A stretch of DNA of 64,000 nt from an uncultured Bacteroidales bacterium (GCA_902779165.1 CACZAN010000005.1:27200-91199), one strand, 5' to 3'. Numbered from the stretch's first letter, positions 42,540 to 53,614 are shown. Numbers and translations: made by a program. The notes: generated by a model from the sequence alone, not told the origin.

Positions 42540-44018
42540 CTATCGCCCTTGGATGATCTTCTTGCCGTTGGGTTGAAGGAGGAGGGCACGGAAGGGAGGG
42601 ACTAGGCCATGGTGAGAGCTGGTGCCACAGGAGTGGAGGAAGACACGGCGGCCGGAGAGGTCGTAGAATGTCGTAGAGGAGGAGGGGGAGGAGGGACTGG
42701 CCTCCAGCGGGGCGACGGGGGTCTGAAGGATCGACATTTGCTGGGAGAGCCAGCGCTGGCGTGTGGTGAACCAATTGCGGAGGTCGGCGATATCCTGTTC
42801 GAAGGTCGACCCTTGATAGTGGAAAGCTTGTTCCTCAATGGCTTTCATGGCGCTAATAGAGGCTCCTAAATCAGATTGGCTGATGGAGTCGAGATAGGAT
42901 TCCATGTCCTCAAAGAGCATAGGTGAGACGGCGCTCCACTTATCGAGATATGCCTGGAGGAAGGCGGGGTTGCTGCTGGAGAGTAGCTGAGGGAAATAGA
43001 AGAAGGGACCGGTGTGGATGGGGGCCCAAGCGTCCTTCATCCGGGTCATGGAATCCAGGTCCCAGAGGCACACCATCTTGAACAACGAGGTGGGGTTGTC
43101 ATCGTATTTTGCAAGGAAGATATTGGAGCCTCCGCTGTCCCAGGTGCCCAGTATGTCATGTGCCAGAAGCCACGTGGCCCAGCTTGGTATGTCGATATAC
43201 TCGTCGTAGGTGCCGTCGGTAATGGACTGCTCCATCTGACGGATGAGCCCGCTGACGTAGGCAATCTGGTCCAAGGTGACATCTTCTTCCTCCGGATATT
43301 TGAAGGTGTATTCCTTCCTGTATTCCTCGGTGGAGAAATAGACGTCTTCATTCCACCAGTAGGGGTCGCGCTCGATGATGTAGCCAGTGGTCTTGTCCAC
43401 GTTGATGCGGCATCGCTCGTTGCGCCGAATCTGTTCCACTAATGCATATACACCCTGAAAGTTGCCGTTGATGACAACATTGACATACTGCATGGCGGGT
43501 GTCCACTCGAGTCCTATCAACTGGCTGAGGCGGAAGCCCACCATCAAATCAATCCAAGGGCCAGTAGGTATCAGTACCCAGTTTTTGTCGGCAAAGCGCT
43601 GCGGGTCGTCCCTCGACAGCAGGTCGGCTTTCTTCTGCAACTTGATCTTGTAGGGTTTGCGTTCGAGATAGGCGCTGGTATTCCCACGAATCTTGAAAGT
43701 CATGCCGCTTTCCTTCTGGACATAGGGGCCGCTGTCATAAAGTACGGCATCGCGGAGGCTGATGGTGACGCGGCCAGGTACTTTGGTGGTGTTGGTGATA
43801 CTCTCGCCCATAGCCCCCTCTGGGTGGGTGACATAGTCGCAGGTTGGCATCTCGCCATCCACACTCTCTATCTCCACCAGCGGCAATGTCGTACTCAGCA
43901 GCAGCTGGCGGTCTATCTGTACCTCGCTCTGCGCCCAGGTGTCCGCGGTGCCGAGGAGTGCTATCACCAGAGACAGCACCCACGTTCGTAGTGTATGACT
44001 GTGAACGTACGGATACAT
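42540..44018 (-). CDS. CotH family protein with Por-type C-terminal motif
   Basis: A 492-residue protein: signal ending TADTWAQ (about 25), CotH kinase-like domain (about 60-420) with TFKIRGNTSAYLERKPYKIK, DKNWVLIPTGPWIDL, FQGVYALVEQIRRN and KMVCLWDLDSMT (metal Asp). CotH proteins are atypical protein kinases first described on spores; exported relatives phosphorylate or bind surface substrates. The C-terminus TFYDLSGRRVF...ALLLQPNGKKIIQGR resembles a type IX secretion end. Start ATG 44018 sits 17 bp after the porZ stop. A repeat-like GC-rich Ser/Pro tract (SPSSPSSSTT) precedes the C-terminal domain. Confidence 0.82.
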   Translation of the reverse strand: MYPYVHSHTLRTWVLSLVIALLGTADTWAQSEVQIDRQLLLSTTLPLVEIESVDGEMPTCDYVTHPEGAMGESITNTTKVPGRVTISLRDAVLYDSGPYVQKESGMTFKIRGNTSAYLERKPYKIKLQKKADLLSRDDPQRFADKNWVLIPTGPWIDLMVGFRLSQLIGLEWTPAMQYVNVVINGNFQGVYALVEQIRRNERCRINVDKTTGYIIERDPYWWNEDVYFSTEEYRKEYTFKYPEEEDVTLDQIAYVSGLIRQMEQSITDGTYDEYIDIPSWATWLLAHDILGTWDSGGSNIFLAKYDDNPTSLFKMVCLWDLDSMTRMKDAWAPIHTGPFFYFPQLLSSSNPAFLQAYLDKWSAVSPMLFEDMESYLDSISQSDLGASISAMKAIEEQAFHYQGSTFEQDIADLRNWFTTRQRWLSQQMSILQTPVAPLEASPSSPSSSTTFYDLSGRRVFLHSCGTSSHHGLVPPFRALLLQPNGKKIIQGR

Positions 44019-44034
44019 AGCAGAAAGGGTTGTT

Positions 44035-46407
44035 TTAGTGGATGATGGCAATGCGCGTGACGACAGCGGAGTTACCGTCAGGGTCGTTGGCCACGACATG
44101 ATAGACGCCAGAGGATACACGGCGGCCGCTCTTGTTGCATCCGTCCCAACTGCACATGCCGCCGTTGGATTTCCCCCGCCATACGAGTGCTCCTGAACTT
44201 GTGAGGATCTTGACCTCGGAGTCCTGGACCAGTCCCTTGATGACGATGGGGCCGTTGTAGTCGGGAGCAACGGGATTAGGATAGGCGATGACATTGTCGG
44301 CCTGGAGTTCCTGAACGGGCTGGGTGGCGTCGGAGACGTAGCTACAGAGGCCTTGTTCGGTAGCGAAATAGACGCGGCCCGTCTGGTGGTCGATAGCAAT
44401 ATCATAGACGCTGTTGGAGATCAGGGGGGAATTGTCGGTGGTGAAATGATGGATCTCTTCCTGCCCATCGCGGCTAATGAGGTACACTCCGCTGTTCTGG
44501 GACCCAAACCAGAGTCGTCCACCGCCATCAACGGTGATACACAGCACAGGGATGCCATTCAGGAGGTAGTCGGCCAGTCCACTACCGTCCTGTCGTGACA
44601 CCTTCAGCTGTTCGTAGGTGAAGTTCTCCTGGCGGAAGTTGCCGGGTTCATTGATGATGAAGGTTCCCAAGTTGGTGCCTATCCATATCCTTCCGTCGAG
44701 GTCTTCTGTCATACAGTAGAACTCATCGGGGGTGTAGACGGTGCCATCCTGGTTAGTTATCGACGAGCGGAGTTTGATTTTGTCATCGCGGGTGTTGTCG
44801 ATGGTGCCGTTGTAATCCAGCTGGATGATGCCTCTGCCTTCCACGCGCCGGCTGTTCATCCAAACGTAGCCGTAGCTGTCGAAGAGGAAGTTGTCAATGG
44901 CGCTAATGCCCGCAATATCTTCGAAATAGAGGCTCTTCCACTTGCCGTCGGGCTTCAAAATATGGATGATGGTGTCAACGCGGCTATTCAACACCCAGAG
45001 ATTTCCTTCGCTGTCGTACTGCACTCCGTTGCCAACGACGAAGTTCTGCGGGGACGGATTCGTGGGAAGTATGGATTGCAGGGGGCTGTTGTCATAGCCG
45101 TAGTGTCCCTTACAACGTGCGTTCTGGAATTCGAAGATGCCGCTGCGTGCCGTGCCCACATAGTGATGATCTGCATCCTGCGGGTCCTGAGCGATGTCGG
45201 TAACATCCAGAAAGCGTTCCTTGGGCAGCAGCTCGACAACGGACTTAGCATCGAAGTTTATCCATTTGCCATCGGCATCCAGAATCATGGCGGTGCCGGG
45301 ACGGCTACTGCTGGAGTAATTGCGGTTACCGCCGGACACAAGCAACCGGTTGTTGACAAAGCGCAGATGATAGCTGTAATCGTGCAGGGGACTGTTGGGG
45401 TGCAGTTGGGAGGTCTTCAGCTGGAAGGAGCCGGCATCATCGAGGACGTAGCCTTGCAGACCTTCAGTATTGTCGCTGGCCCAGAAGGTGTTACCCTGCT
45501 TGCGGAGCTCGCTCCATGAATAGGTGCCAGGATATTGCTTGCTGTTGGTGGCGCTCGAGTAGATAATAAGGTTGGACGCGTTTCCGAGGAGGAGGCTGTT
45601 GTCCGAGACGTTCATGAACGTAGGCGTGAACTGCAGTGCGCTGGTGAACTGGGTCACGGCGGCATCGGAGAGGAAGAGCTGGTTCCCCTGCTGTGCCCAA
45701 ATGCGGCCATCGAAATATTCCATGCGGGTGGGCTGCAGCTGTGCATCCACCTGCTGCCAGTTCTTTTTGTCCTGCAGGTTCTCGGAGAACGCTCCTTTCA
45801 GAATGCCATTGGCAGTGCCAAGGTACAGGGCATCGTCGGTGGCAGCGCAAGAGTTGACAGCGAGGCCGAGGTTATAGGTGTTGTTGATGATTCCCTCCTT
45901 GACATCAATGACCAGCACTCCAAAGCCAGTGCAGACGTAAGCCTTCGTGCCCCTTACCTGCAGGTTGTTGACGGTCTTGTTCTGAAGCGTGTTGTTCTTC
46001 AGTTGCGAAAGGTTGATGACATCGGTGTCGTCCTCCGTGGACAAAAGGTCGATATTCCCATTGTCATAGATAATCACCAGCCGTTTGGCCTCGGCGCAGT
46101 AGTGGATGAAAGAGATGGAAATATCGTTGAGCTGCCGCTGCCAGTCGAAGGTGGTGATGCTCTCGTCCTCCGTGTCGTAGGCCATCAGCTTGCTCTCCAT
46201 CAGTGCATACACTTTGTTCCCAGCCGGAATGTTCCGGGTGCAGACGGTGTAGGCGGGATAAACCTGCCATGAGCCGATTTGCTGAGCAGAAAGTGAAAAT
46301 TGAAAATCGAAAAATAAAAAATTGAAAAATAAAAGTATGCACAGAGCAGACAGGCGCCCAAGCAGGTGCCCTACGTTCAAGGAAGAACCGTCATGAAATC
46401 GTTTCAT
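44035..46407 (-). CDS. porZ: PorZ-like type IX secretion protein
   Basis: A 790-residue exported protein. After the signal (ending FSLSAQ, about 44), repeated propeller blades with W/Y and Asp-rich motifs fill about 50-700 (IGSWQVYPAYTVCTRNIPAGNKVYAL, LTSNTVNNLQVRGTKAYVCTGFGV-type, GRIWIGTNLGTFIIN, GGRLWFGSQNSGVYLIS, TGRVYFATEQGLCSYVS). The final 80 residues are a type A CTD: IAYPNPVAPDYNGPIVIKG and GRRVSSGVYHVVA. PorZ is part of the attachment complex that adds A-LPS to type IX cargo. The signal core LFFNFLFFDFQFS is encoded by AT-rich simple repeats. GTG 46428 is an alternative start; ATG 46407 is preferred. Confidence 0.8.
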   Translation of the reverse strand: MKRFHDGSSLNVGHLLGRLSALCILLFFNFLFFDFQFSLSAQQIGSWQVYPAYTVCTRNIPAGNKVYALMESKLMAYDTEDESITTFDWQRQLNDISISFIHYCAEAKRLVIIYDNGNIDLLSTEDDTDVINLSQLKNNTLQNKTVNNLQVRGTKAYVCTGFGVLVIDVKEGIINNTYNLGLAVNSCAATDDALYLGTANGILKGAFSENLQDKKNWQQVDAQLQPTRMEYFDGRIWAQQGNQLFLSDAAVTQFTSALQFTPTFMNVSDNSLLLGNASNLIIYSSATNSKQYPGTYSWSELRKQGNTFWASDNTEGLQGYVLDDAGSFQLKTSQLHPNSPLHDYSYHLRFVNNRLLVSGGNRNYSSSSRPGTAMILDADGKWINFDAKSVVELLPKERFLDVTDIAQDPQDADHHYVGTARSGIFEFQNARCKGHYGYDNSPLQSILPTNPSPQNFVVGNGVQYDSEGNLWVLNSRVDTIIHILKPDGKWKSLYFEDIAGISAIDNFLFDSYGYVWMNSRRVEGRGIIQLDYNGTIDNTRDDKIKLRSSITNQDGTVYTPDEFYCMTEDLDGRIWIGTNLGTFIINEPGNFRQENFTYEQLKVSRQDGSGLADYLLNGIPVLCITVDGGGRLWFGSQNSGVYLISRDGQEEIHHFTTDNSPLISNSVYDIAIDHQTGRVYFATEQGLCSYVSDATQPVQELQADNVIAYPNPVAPDYNGPIVIKGLVQDSEVKILTSSGALVWRGKSNGGMCSWDGCNKSGRRVSSGVYHVVANDPDGNSAVVTRIAIIH

Positions 46408-46439
46408 ATACAACTTATTATTTTTCACTTGTCATTCGT

Positions 46440-47039
46440 TCAGTCACATTTTGCGTTTTTCAGGAACTCCACCAGTTTCTGCGAAGCGCGGCCGCGGTGG
46501 CTGATGGCATTCTTGTCGGCGGCAAGCATCTCTGCGAAGCTGACTCCACGGCCCTCTGGTTCAAAGACGGGGTCGTAGCCAAAACCTTCGTGTCCGTGGC
46601 GCTCATGCAGAATCTCTCCTTCCACGATGCCCTCGAAGAGATGTTCCTCTCCTTGATATATTAACGCAATAACGGTGCGAAATCTTGCGTGGCGGTCGGA
46701 TTTATTTTCCAAATTCCGCAAAAGGAGGTTCATATTCGCATTACTGTCGTGGGTGTCGCCGGCACCGAAGAGCTCGGCATAGCGAGCGGTATGGACTCCG
46801 GGAGCGCCGTCCAGCGCCCGCACTTCCAGCCCCGTATCATCGGCAAAACAATCCAGCCCGTAGTGCTCTTTCACGTAGCGGGCCTTCTGCAGGGCGTTGC
46901 CCTCCAGCGTCTCTGCCGTCTCAGGAATATCCTCATGGCAGCCAATATCTGCGAGTCCCACCACTTCGAAGCGGTCGCCCAGGATCTGCCTTACTTCCTG
47001 CAGTTTGTGGGCATTGTTGGTTGCAAAAACTATCTTCAT
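46440..47039 (-). CDS. rdgB: XTP/dITP pyrophosphatase (HAM1/RdgB)
   Basis: Removes non-canonical purine triphosphates. The 199-residue protein has the N-terminal [18 protein letters not shown], the metal site [24 protein letters not shown], and [20 protein letters not shown]...HRGRA, all Maf/HAM1 family hallmarks. Start ATG 47039 follows the family; an upstream ATG at 47081 would add 14 residues without homology. Co-transcribed with yitT-like and leuS upstream. Confidence 0.95.
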   Translation of the reverse strand: MKIVFATNNAHKLQEVRQILGDRFEVVGLADIGCHEDIPETAETLEGNALQKARYVKEHYGLDCFADDTGLEVRALDGAPGVHTARYAELFGAGDTHDSNANMNLLLRNLENKSDRHARFRTVIALIYQGEEHLFEGIVEGEILHERHGHEGFGYDPVFEPEGRGVSFAEMLAADKNAISHRGRASQKLVEFLKNAKCD

Positions 47040-47077
47040 GCTACTTGAATCTTTATCCATGAACCCATCCGCCACAC

Positions 47078-47968
47078 TCACGTCTTGATGCGATCGAATC
47101 CCTCGCCATAGACTCCCACGACTTTCGTCATGGTGACAAAAGCTTGGTTGTCGATGTGCTTTATAAGCCGGAATATCCGGGTACTCTCGCGCCGTCGAGC
47201 CATCACAATCAGCACGCGGCGCTCCTGCTTGGAATACCAGCCTTCGCCGTGCAGTTCCGTCACTCCGCGTCGCACCTCTTTATTAATAGCCTCCGCAATC
47301 TGCTCGTACTTTTCAGAGATGATGGTGAACTGCACGCTTTGCGTGGCTGAGGTCATCGTATAGTCAAGCATCACCATGGAAATCAGCAGAATGCAATAAC
47401 CGATAACCACCTTATGCCAGTCCTGGAGCACGAGGAAACCGCTGGTGACGATGGCGAAGTCCAACCACATCAGGATGCGTCCCATGGAGAAATTCTTGTA
47501 CTTATTTACGATGCTCGCGATAATATCAGTGCCACCCGTGGAACCGTTGTTGAGGAACACGATTGCGAGCCCCGTACCCTCGATGGTGCCTCCCAGGACA
47601 GCAGCCATGAACTCCTCGTCGTTTGCTACACGGGGCAAAGTGCCGTCGGGCTGGATGAGGATTCCCTGAATGATTTCAAGCAGGATGGTGATAAGGACAA
47701 CGGCATAGATGGTCTTTGTAAAATATTTGAATCCAAGCACCTTCAGACCTATTAACAACAGGATGGCGTTGATGATGAAGTAACTGTACTGGGTGGGAAT
47801 GCCGGTGCCGTAGTAGATGAGGGCAGAGATACCTGTGCAGCCGCCGGGAATGAACTTATAGGGCAGCAGGAAGAGGCAGAAGCCGATGCTGTACATCAGG
47901 CATCCAAGAAAGATGAAGAAGTAGTCCTTGACTTCATCCCAAATGTGGATAGGATTGATACGTGGCAT
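47078..47968 (-). CDS. YitT family membrane protein (DUF161/DUF2179)
   Basis: A 296-residue protein with five or six hydrophobic segments (18-45, 60-80, 85-105, 125-140, 165-185, 190-210) and a C-terminal cytosolic DUF2179 domain (about 215-296: [38 protein letters not shown]). The family is conserved but poorly characterised. Its start shares one base with the leuS stop (TAATG), so translation is coupled. Confidence 0.85.
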   Translation of the reverse strand: MPRINPIHIWDEVKDYFFIFLGCLMYSIGFCLFLLPYKFIPGGCTGISALIYYGTGIPTQYSYFIINAILLLIGLKVLGFKYFTKTIYAVVLITILLEIIQGILIQPDGTLPRVANDEEFMAAVLGGTIEGTGLAIVFLNNGSTGGTDIIASIVNKYKNFSMGRILMWLDFAIVTSGFLVLQDWHKVVIGYCILLISMVMLDYTMTSATQSVQFTIISEKYEQIAEAINKEVRRGVTELHGEGWYSKQERRVLIVMARRRESTRIFRLIKHIDNQAFVTMTKVVGVYGEGFDRIKT

Positions 47969-50799
47969 TACTTGCAGACAATATTTATCATTCGTTTGGG
48001 AACAATGATGACTTTCATGATCTGCTTGCCTTCCAAATACTTGGAAGTGAGCTCATGGTTGCGGGCTGCAGCCTCAATGGTGGTATTGTCGGCATCAGCG
48101 GGGAAGTCAATTCCGAAACGTGTCTTGCCGTTGAAGGCCACCATCATCTTCACGGTATCTTCCACCAAATACTTCTCTTCGAACTGCGGCCACTGGGCGT
48201 CGCATACAGTGGTGCTGTGGCCAAGGCTTTCCCACAGTTCCTCAGCGATATGAGGAGCGAAGGGAGCGATGAGCACCACCATGGCTTCGAGGATGGCGGG
48301 ATTCGTACACTTCAGCTGCGTCAGTTCGTTTGTGGCAATCATGAAGGCGGGAATGGCGGTATTGTAGCTGAAGTTCTCGATGTCCTCCGTCACCTTCTTT
48401 ATGAGCTTGTGGAGGGATTTCAGCTCTGCAGCGGTGGGGGCAGTCTGCGTATTCTGAGCAAGAATGTTTTGTGCCAGGTTCCAGAACTTCTTCAGGAAGC
48501 GGTGGGAACCGTCGATGCCATTGGTATCCCAGGGCTTGGCCTGCTCCACAGGACCCAGGAACATCTCGTACAGGCGCAACGTGTCGGCGCCGAACTTCTC
48601 GACAATCATATCTGGATTTACCACGTTGAACATCGACTTCGACATTTTCTCAACCGCCCATCCACATACATACTTTCCGTCTTCGAGGATGAACTCTGCC
48701 GTAGCGTATTCCGGCCGCCAGGCCTTGAAGGCTTCAACGTCCAGTACGTCGCCGCTGACGATGTTCACATCCACGTGCAGCGGAGTGACATCATACTGGT
48801 CTTTCAGACCGAGACTGACGAAGGTGTTGGTGTCCTTGATACGATAAACGAAGTTCGAGCGTCCCTGGATCATTCCCTGGTTGACAAGTTTCTGGAAGGG
48901 TTCTTCCTTGCGGCTGACGCCCAGGTCGAAGAGGAACTTGTTCCAGAAGCGGGAGTAGATGAGATGCCCCGTGGCGTGCTCCGAACCACCCACATAGAGA
49001 TCTACGTTCTGCCAATATTCATCGGCTTCGGGGCTGACGAGTGCCTGGTCGTTGTGCGGATCCATATAGCGGAGATAATAGGCCGAGCTACCTGCGAATC
49101 CTGGCATGGTATTCAGTTCGAGGGGGAATACGGTCTCGTTGTCGATAGCAGAACAATCAACCACGCTGTTCGTCTTCGTGTCCCACGCCCACTTCTTCGC
49201 GTTGCCCAAGGGAGGTTCACCAGTCTCCGTCGGCAGGAACTTATCCACCTCCGGCAACTCCAGCGGCAGACACTCCTCGGGAATCATCTGCGGCATACCT
49301 TGTTTATAATATACGGGGAAGGGCTCACCCCAGTAGCGCTGGCGCGAGAAGATGGCATCGCGCAGGCGGTAGTTCACCTTCACGTGGCCCAGTCCTTGTT
49401 CCTTCACATATTTCTTCGTGGCGGCAATGGCTTCCTTGATGGTCAGTCCGTTGAGCGAGAAATCAATATAAGGTGTGGCGCCGGCCTTCGGTGAGTTGCA
49501 GACGATACCTTCCTTGGCATCAAAACTCTCTTCGCTGACATCACAGCCTTCGACCAGCGGCACGATGGGCAGGTTGAAATGCTTGGCGAAGGCGTAGTCG
49601 CGGCTGTCGTGGGCAGGAACGGCCATGATGGCTCCTGTTCCATAGCCTGCCAGCACATATTCCGAAATCCAGATGGGGTTGGCTTCGCCTGTGAAGGGAT
49701 TGATGGCATACGAGCCGGAGAAGACACCCGTCACCTTGCGGTCGCTGATGCGGTCGCGCTCCGTGCGCTTCTTCACATAGGCAAGATACTCGTCCACAGC
49801 GGCTTTCTGCTCGGGAGTCGTCAGCTCCTGCACCAGCTCGCTTTCGGGAGCCAGCACCATGAAGGTGACGCCAAACATGGTGTCTGCGCGGGTGGTGAAA
49901 ATGGTGAAGCTCTTGTCAGAGTCTTTCACCTTGAACTCTACTTCTGCACCCTCAGAGCGACCAATCCAGTTGCGCTGCGTCTCCTTCAGCGACTCTGTCC
50001 AGTCGATGGTCTCCAAGCCATCGAGCAGACGCTGTGCATAAGCCGAGACACGCAGGCACCACTGCTTCATCCGCTTCTGAACGACAGGGAAACCGCCGCG
50101 AGCTGAAACACCGTCGATGACCTCGTCGTTGGCCAGCACCGTTCCCAGCTGCGGACACCAGTTCACCATCGTCTCGCCCAGGTAGGCGATGCGGTAGTTC
50201 ATCAGCACCTGCTGCTGCTTCACTTCGTCCCAGGAGTTCCACTCATCGGCGGTGAAGCTAAGTTCCTCACTCTGGGCCACATCCAAGTTGGCAGTACCTT
50301 CCTTTGCGAAATGCTCAACAAGCTTTTCTATCGGCTGAGCCTTCTGGCAAGCGTTGCAATAGAACGAGCCGAACATCTTCTGAAAAGCCCACTGCGTCCA
50401 ATGATAATAACCGGGCTCACAGGTGCGCACCTCGCGGCTCCAGTCGAAGCAGAAGCCTATCTTATCCAGCTGCTCGCGGTAGCGATTGATATTAGCTTCC
50501 GTGGTGATGGCGGGGTGCTGACCAGTCTGGATGGCATACTGCTCGGCAGGCAATCCATAGGCATCATACCCCATAGGATTCAGCACATTGAACCCCTGCA
50601 GACGCTTGTAGCGGGCGTAGATGTCGCTGGCGATGTATCCGAGGGGATGCCCCACATGCAATCCCGCACCACTGGGGTAGGGAAACATGTTGAGAACATA
50701 GAATTTCTTGCGACTTGCGTCCTCTGTAACTTTATACGTTTGTTGCGCCACCCAACGCTGGCGCCATTTCTGCTCGATTTCTCTGAAATTGTATTCCAT
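47968..50799 (-). CDS. leuS: Leucyl-tRNA synthetase
   Basis: A 943-residue class I synthetase: HVGH signature ([16 protein letters not shown], about 40-55), CP1 editing domain region with [21 protein letters not shown] (Thr/Asp editing motif), KMSKS motif ([14 protein letters not shown]) and an anticodon-binding domain ending in a C-terminal [14 protein letters not shown]-type module. First gene of the leuS-yitT-rdgB-porZ-cotH run. Length is standard for Bacteroidota. Confidence 0.97.
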   Translation of the reverse strand: MEYNFREIEQKWRQRWVAQQTYKVTEDASRKKFYVLNMFPYPSGAGLHVGHPLGYIASDIYARYKRLQGFNVLNPMGYDAYGLPAEQYAIQTGQHPAITTEANINRYREQLDKIGFCFDWSREVRTCEPGYYHWTQWAFQKMFGSFYCNACQKAQPIEKLVEHFAKEGTANLDVAQSEELSFTADEWNSWDEVKQQQVLMNYRIAYLGETMVNWCPQLGTVLANDEVIDGVSARGGFPVVQKRMKQWCLRVSAYAQRLLDGLETIDWTESLKETQRNWIGRSEGAEVEFKVKDSDKSFTIFTTRADTMFGVTFMVLAPESELVQELTTPEQKAAVDEYLAYVKKRTERDRISDRKVTGVFSGSYAINPFTGEANPIWISEYVLAGYGTGAIMAVPAHDSRDYAFAKHFNLPIVPLVEGCDVSEESFDAKEGIVCNSPKAGATPYIDFSLNGLTIKEAIAATKKYVKEQGLGHVKVNYRLRDAIFSRQRYWGEPFPVYYKQGMPQMIPEECLPLELPEVDKFLPTETGEPPLGNAKKWAWDTKTNSVVDCSAIDNETVFPLELNTMPGFAGSSAYYLRYMDPHNDQALVSPEADEYWQNVDLYVGGSEHATGHLIYSRFWNKFLFDLGVSRKEEPFQKLVNQGMIQGRSNFVYRIKDTNTFVSLGLKDQYDVTPLHVDVNIVSGDVLDVEAFKAWRPEYATAEFILEDGKYVCGWAVEKMSKSMFNVVNPDMIVEKFGADTLRLYEMFLGPVEQAKPWDTNGIDGSHRFLKKFWNLAQNILAQNTQTAPTAAELKSLHKLIKKVTEDIENFSYNTAIPAFMIATNELTQLKCTNPAILEAMVVLIAPFAPHIAEELWESLGHSTTVCDAQWPQFEEKYLVEDTVKMMVAFNGKTRFGIDFPADADNTTIEAAARNHELTSKYLEGKQIMKVIIVPKRMINIVCK

Positions 50800-50823
50800 A
50801 ATTAGGGCATTTTTGTTAATTCG

Positions 50824-50833
50824 GGTGCAAAGT
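50824..50833 (-). promoter_or_regulatory. Weak -7 candidate before leuS
   Basis: On the minus strand CGAACTTTGC resembles TAnnTTTG except for the first position. 25 bp upstream of the ATG at 50799. Confidence 0.3.
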
Positions 50834-50910
50834 TCGTTTTTTTTTTCGAAATATGGAAGCAGTTATGCAAAAATGGCAAGAAAATTTCCTTTTTTCTCAT
50901 ATTTATTGTC

Positions 50911-50918
50911 TAACTTTG
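50911..50918 (+). promoter_or_regulatory. -7 box for the SGNH/GH2 genes
   Basis: TAACTTTG, 92 bp before the ATG at 51011. The long leader (50925-51010) is A/C-rich without evident structure. Confidence 0.5.
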
Positions 50919-51010
50919 CAACCACAAAGACCTAAACTACGTCTAAAGTACATAGCAATCACTCACAAAAACCTATTATTACAACTTAAAACTTTAAACA
51001 CCTCACTACA

Positions 51011-51697
51011 ATGAAAAAGCTATTTACAATGATGCTGCTCGCTTTCGCCGGTTTATCAACAACGGTGTGTGGGCAGGACGATTTTGCTAACTTTGGCCGT
51101 TATCAGGCAGATAACGAACGCCTCGCAGCCGAGGCCAACAATGGCAAACGCGTAGTCTTCATGGGTAACTCCATCACCCAGAACTGGTACAGTATGCATC
51201 CCAATTTCTTCACAGAAAACGGTTACATCGGCCGCGGCATCGGCGGACAGACCAGCTATCAGATGCTGCTCCGCTTCTACGAGGATGTCATCAACCTGAA
51301 GCCCGCCGCCGTCGTCATCAACGCCGGCACCAATGATGTAGCCATCAACAACCATCCGTATTCCGAGCGCCGCACCTTCCAAAACATTGTCGCCATGGCC
51401 ACTCTGGCCAAGGAAAACGGCATCAAGGTCATCCTCACCAGCGTGCTGCCTGCTGCCAGCTTCGCCTGGCGTCCGGAAATTACTGATGCTGCCGACAAGA
51501 TTGCCAGCCTCAACGCCCGCATCAAGAAATATGCCGAAAAGAACGGTTATCCCTATGTGGACTACTACTCTGCACTCGTCTTTGGCGAGAACCGCGAACT
51601 GAACCCCGACCTCCGCAAAGATGTGGCTCACCCCAATGAAGCCGGCTATGACGTTATGGAGCCCCTCGTGCAGAAAGCCATCCGCAGAGTACTCTAA
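51011..51697 (+). CDS. SGNH/GDSL-type exported hydrolase
   Basis: A 228-residue exported esterase: signal peptide MKKLFTMMLLAFAGLSTTVCGQ, block I GNSIT with Ser54, block II GRGIGGQTS, block III GTND (106-109), block V DVAHPN with Asp204 and His207. Family members de-acetylate or de-acylate glycans. It is 50 bp upstream of an exported GH2 glycosidase, which suggests joint processing of an acylated oligosaccharide. Confidence 0.88.
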   Translation: MKKLFTMMLLAFAGLSTTVCGQDDFANFGRYQADNERLAAEANNGKRVVFMGNSITQNWYSMHPNFFTENGYIGRGIGGQTSYQMLLRFYEDVINLKPAAVVINAGTNDVAINNHPYSERRTFQNIVAMATLAKENGIKVILTSVLPAASFAWRPEITDAADKIASLNARIKKYAEKNGYPYVDYYSALVFGENRELNPDLRKDVAHPNEAGYDVMEPLVQKAIRRVL

Positions 51698-51747
51698 AGT
51701 CTTCCTTTTTCCGCAGACTACACAAACAATTTACACATTAAAGAGAT

Positions 51748-53553
51748 ATGAAGAGATTTTCGTTAGGATTACTGATGCTGATCAGTTGTTCCTTTGCAGC
51801 GTGGGCAGATGCCCTTCCACGAGCCGAGTATCCTCGTCCACAGTTCGTGCGCGAGGCGTGGCAGAACCTCAACGGCACTTGGACCTATGAGTTCGATTTC
51901 GCCCTTTCGGGCATGCAGCGCGACCTCAAGTCCAGCCAAGGATTCCAGAACCAAATCACCGTGCCTTTCTGCCCAGAGAGCAAGCTCTCGGGAGTGGAAT
52001 ACAAGGACTTCATCGCCGGAATGTGGTACCACCGCACCATCCGTCGTCCTGCCGAATGGGCCGGCAAGCGCGTGCGCCTGAACTTTGGAGCCGTGGATTA
52101 CTTCTGCGCCGTGTACATCGATGGGGAACTCATCGGACACCACTGGGGCGGCAGCAGCAGCTTCAGTTTTGACATCACAGACGCCGTGGCCGACGGTGCT
52201 GACCACAACCTCGTCGTCCGCGTGGAGGACAACACACGCTCTGGCCTGCAGGCTACTGGCAAGCAGAGTCATGAGTATGGTAGCTACGGGTGCATGTACA
52301 CCCGCACCACTGGCATCTGGCAAACCGTATGGATGGAAGCCGTCAGCCCCTTCGGACTGAAGAATGCCTACATCATTCCTGAACTCGATGAGAAACGATT
52401 CATCATCCAGCCCCAGTTCTTCGCCCTTCAGGCCGGACAAACCCTCGAAGTCATCGTCCGCGACGGCAGCAAGATTGTCGCCCGCCAACAGCAGCGTGCC
52501 TCCACCCCTATGAATGTCATCCTGCCGCTGAAAAGCGTCAAGACCTGGTCGCCCGAAGCTCCCTTCCTCTATGATATCGAACTGAACGTGAAGGCTGCTG
52601 ACGGCAACGTCCTCGACCACGTGACCTCCTACGCCGGCATGCGCAAGATTCACATCGAAGGCAACCGCCTCTTCCTCAACAACAAACCGCTCTACCTGCG
52701 CACCGTCCTCGATCAGGGCTTCTATCCCACAGGCGTCTGGACAGCACCCTCCGATGCCGACCTGCGCCGTGATGTGGAACTGGGACTGAAGGCTGGCTTC
52801 AACGGAGCCCGCCTCCATCAGAAAGTCTTCGAGGAGCGCTTCCTTTACTGGGCCGACAAACTCGGATACCTTGTCTCCTCCGAGAGCGCCAGCTGGGGAA
52901 TGGACATGCAGGACGAACGCACCGCCCGCAACTTCATCACCGAATGGGAAGAAGTCGTCGTCCGCGACCGCAACCACCCCTCCATCATTATGTGGACACC
53001 TTATAATGAAACATGGGGGCGCTCGCGCGACCGCGAATCTGCCCGTCAGCACGACCGCTTCGTCAGCGACGTCTACGTGCTTACCCATAACCTCGACTAT
53101 CGACCCATCGACGACGTCAGCGGCGGCCACCACGTAGTAGCTGACATCTGGAGCTTGCACAACTACGCCTCCTCCGGCGAGGAACTCGCCAAGGTACTGA
53201 CCTGGAACGACGGCAAGGCACCGCAGTTCAATGAGTACGAAGCGCGCTACGGCGGCCAACCCTACTTCTTCGATGAATACGGAGGCATTAAGTGGGTCGT
53301 TGGTCAGCAATATGCAGACAACACATGGGGCTATGGCGAAGGGCCCAAAACTCTCGAGGAACTCTATTCCCGCCTCGAAGACCTCACCCGCACCATCATC
53401 CGCTTCGACTATATCTGCGGATTCTGCTACACGCAGCTCACCGACGTAGAGCAGGAGCAGAACGGCGTCTATAACTACGACCGCACAGAGAAGTTCGACA
53501 TGAACCGTATCTCCAGTATCTTCAAGCTACAGCCAGAAGAATACAACAAGTAA
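51748..53553 (+). CDS. Exported glycoside hydrolase family 2 protein
   Basis: A 601-residue protein: signal peptide (to about AAWA, 20), N-terminal sugar-binding beta sandwich (30-200; ENLNGTWTYEF-type start WQNLNGTWTYEFDF), an Ig-like domain (200-300), and a TIM barrel with acid/base Glu421 (TPYNETWG) and nucleophile Glu510 (FFDEYGG). GH2 includes beta-galactosidase, beta-glucuronidase and beta-mannosidase activities; which applies is not readable. No extra C-terminal domains, so it is a short GH2. It follows the SGNH gene by 50 bp. Confidence 0.9.
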   Translation: MKRFSLGLLMLISCSFAAWADALPRAEYPRPQFVREAWQNLNGTWTYEFDFALSGMQRDLKSSQGFQNQITVPFCPESKLSGVEYKDFIAGMWYHRTIRRPAEWAGKRVRLNFGAVDYFCAVYIDGELIGHHWGGSSSFSFDITDAVADGADHNLVVRVEDNTRSGLQATGKQSHEYGSYGCMYTRTTGIWQTVWMEAVSPFGLKNAYIIPELDEKRFIIQPQFFALQAGQTLEVIVRDGSKIVARQQQRASTPMNVILPLKSVKTWSPEAPFLYDIELNVKAADGNVLDHVTSYAGMRKIHIEGNRLFLNNKPLYLRTVLDQGFYPTGVWTAPSDADLRRDVELGLKAGFNGARLHQKVFEERFLYWADKLGYLVSSESASWGMDMQDERTARNFITEWEEVVVRDRNHPSIIMWTPYNETWGRSRDRESARQHDRFVSDVYVLTHNLDYRPIDDVSGGHHVVADIWSLHNYASSGEELAKVLTWNDGKAPQFNEYEARYGGQPYFFDEYGGIKWVVGQQYADNTWGYGEGPKTLEELYSRLEDLTRTIIRFDYICGFCYTQLTDVEQEQNGVYNYDRTEKFDMNRISSIFKLQPEEYNK

Positions 53554-53580
53554 CTCTGCAGAAGACAACAGACGATCAAA

Positions 53581-53614
53581 AAAGGAAAGCTTCCTCGCCG
53601 GGGAGCTTTCCTTT
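53581..53614. terminator. Terminator hairpin after the GH2 gene
   Basis: AAAGGAAAGCT (53581-53591) pairs with AGCTTTCCTTT (53604-53614), loop of 12. Its A-rich lead-in and CTTT end permit function on both strands. Confidence 0.7.
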
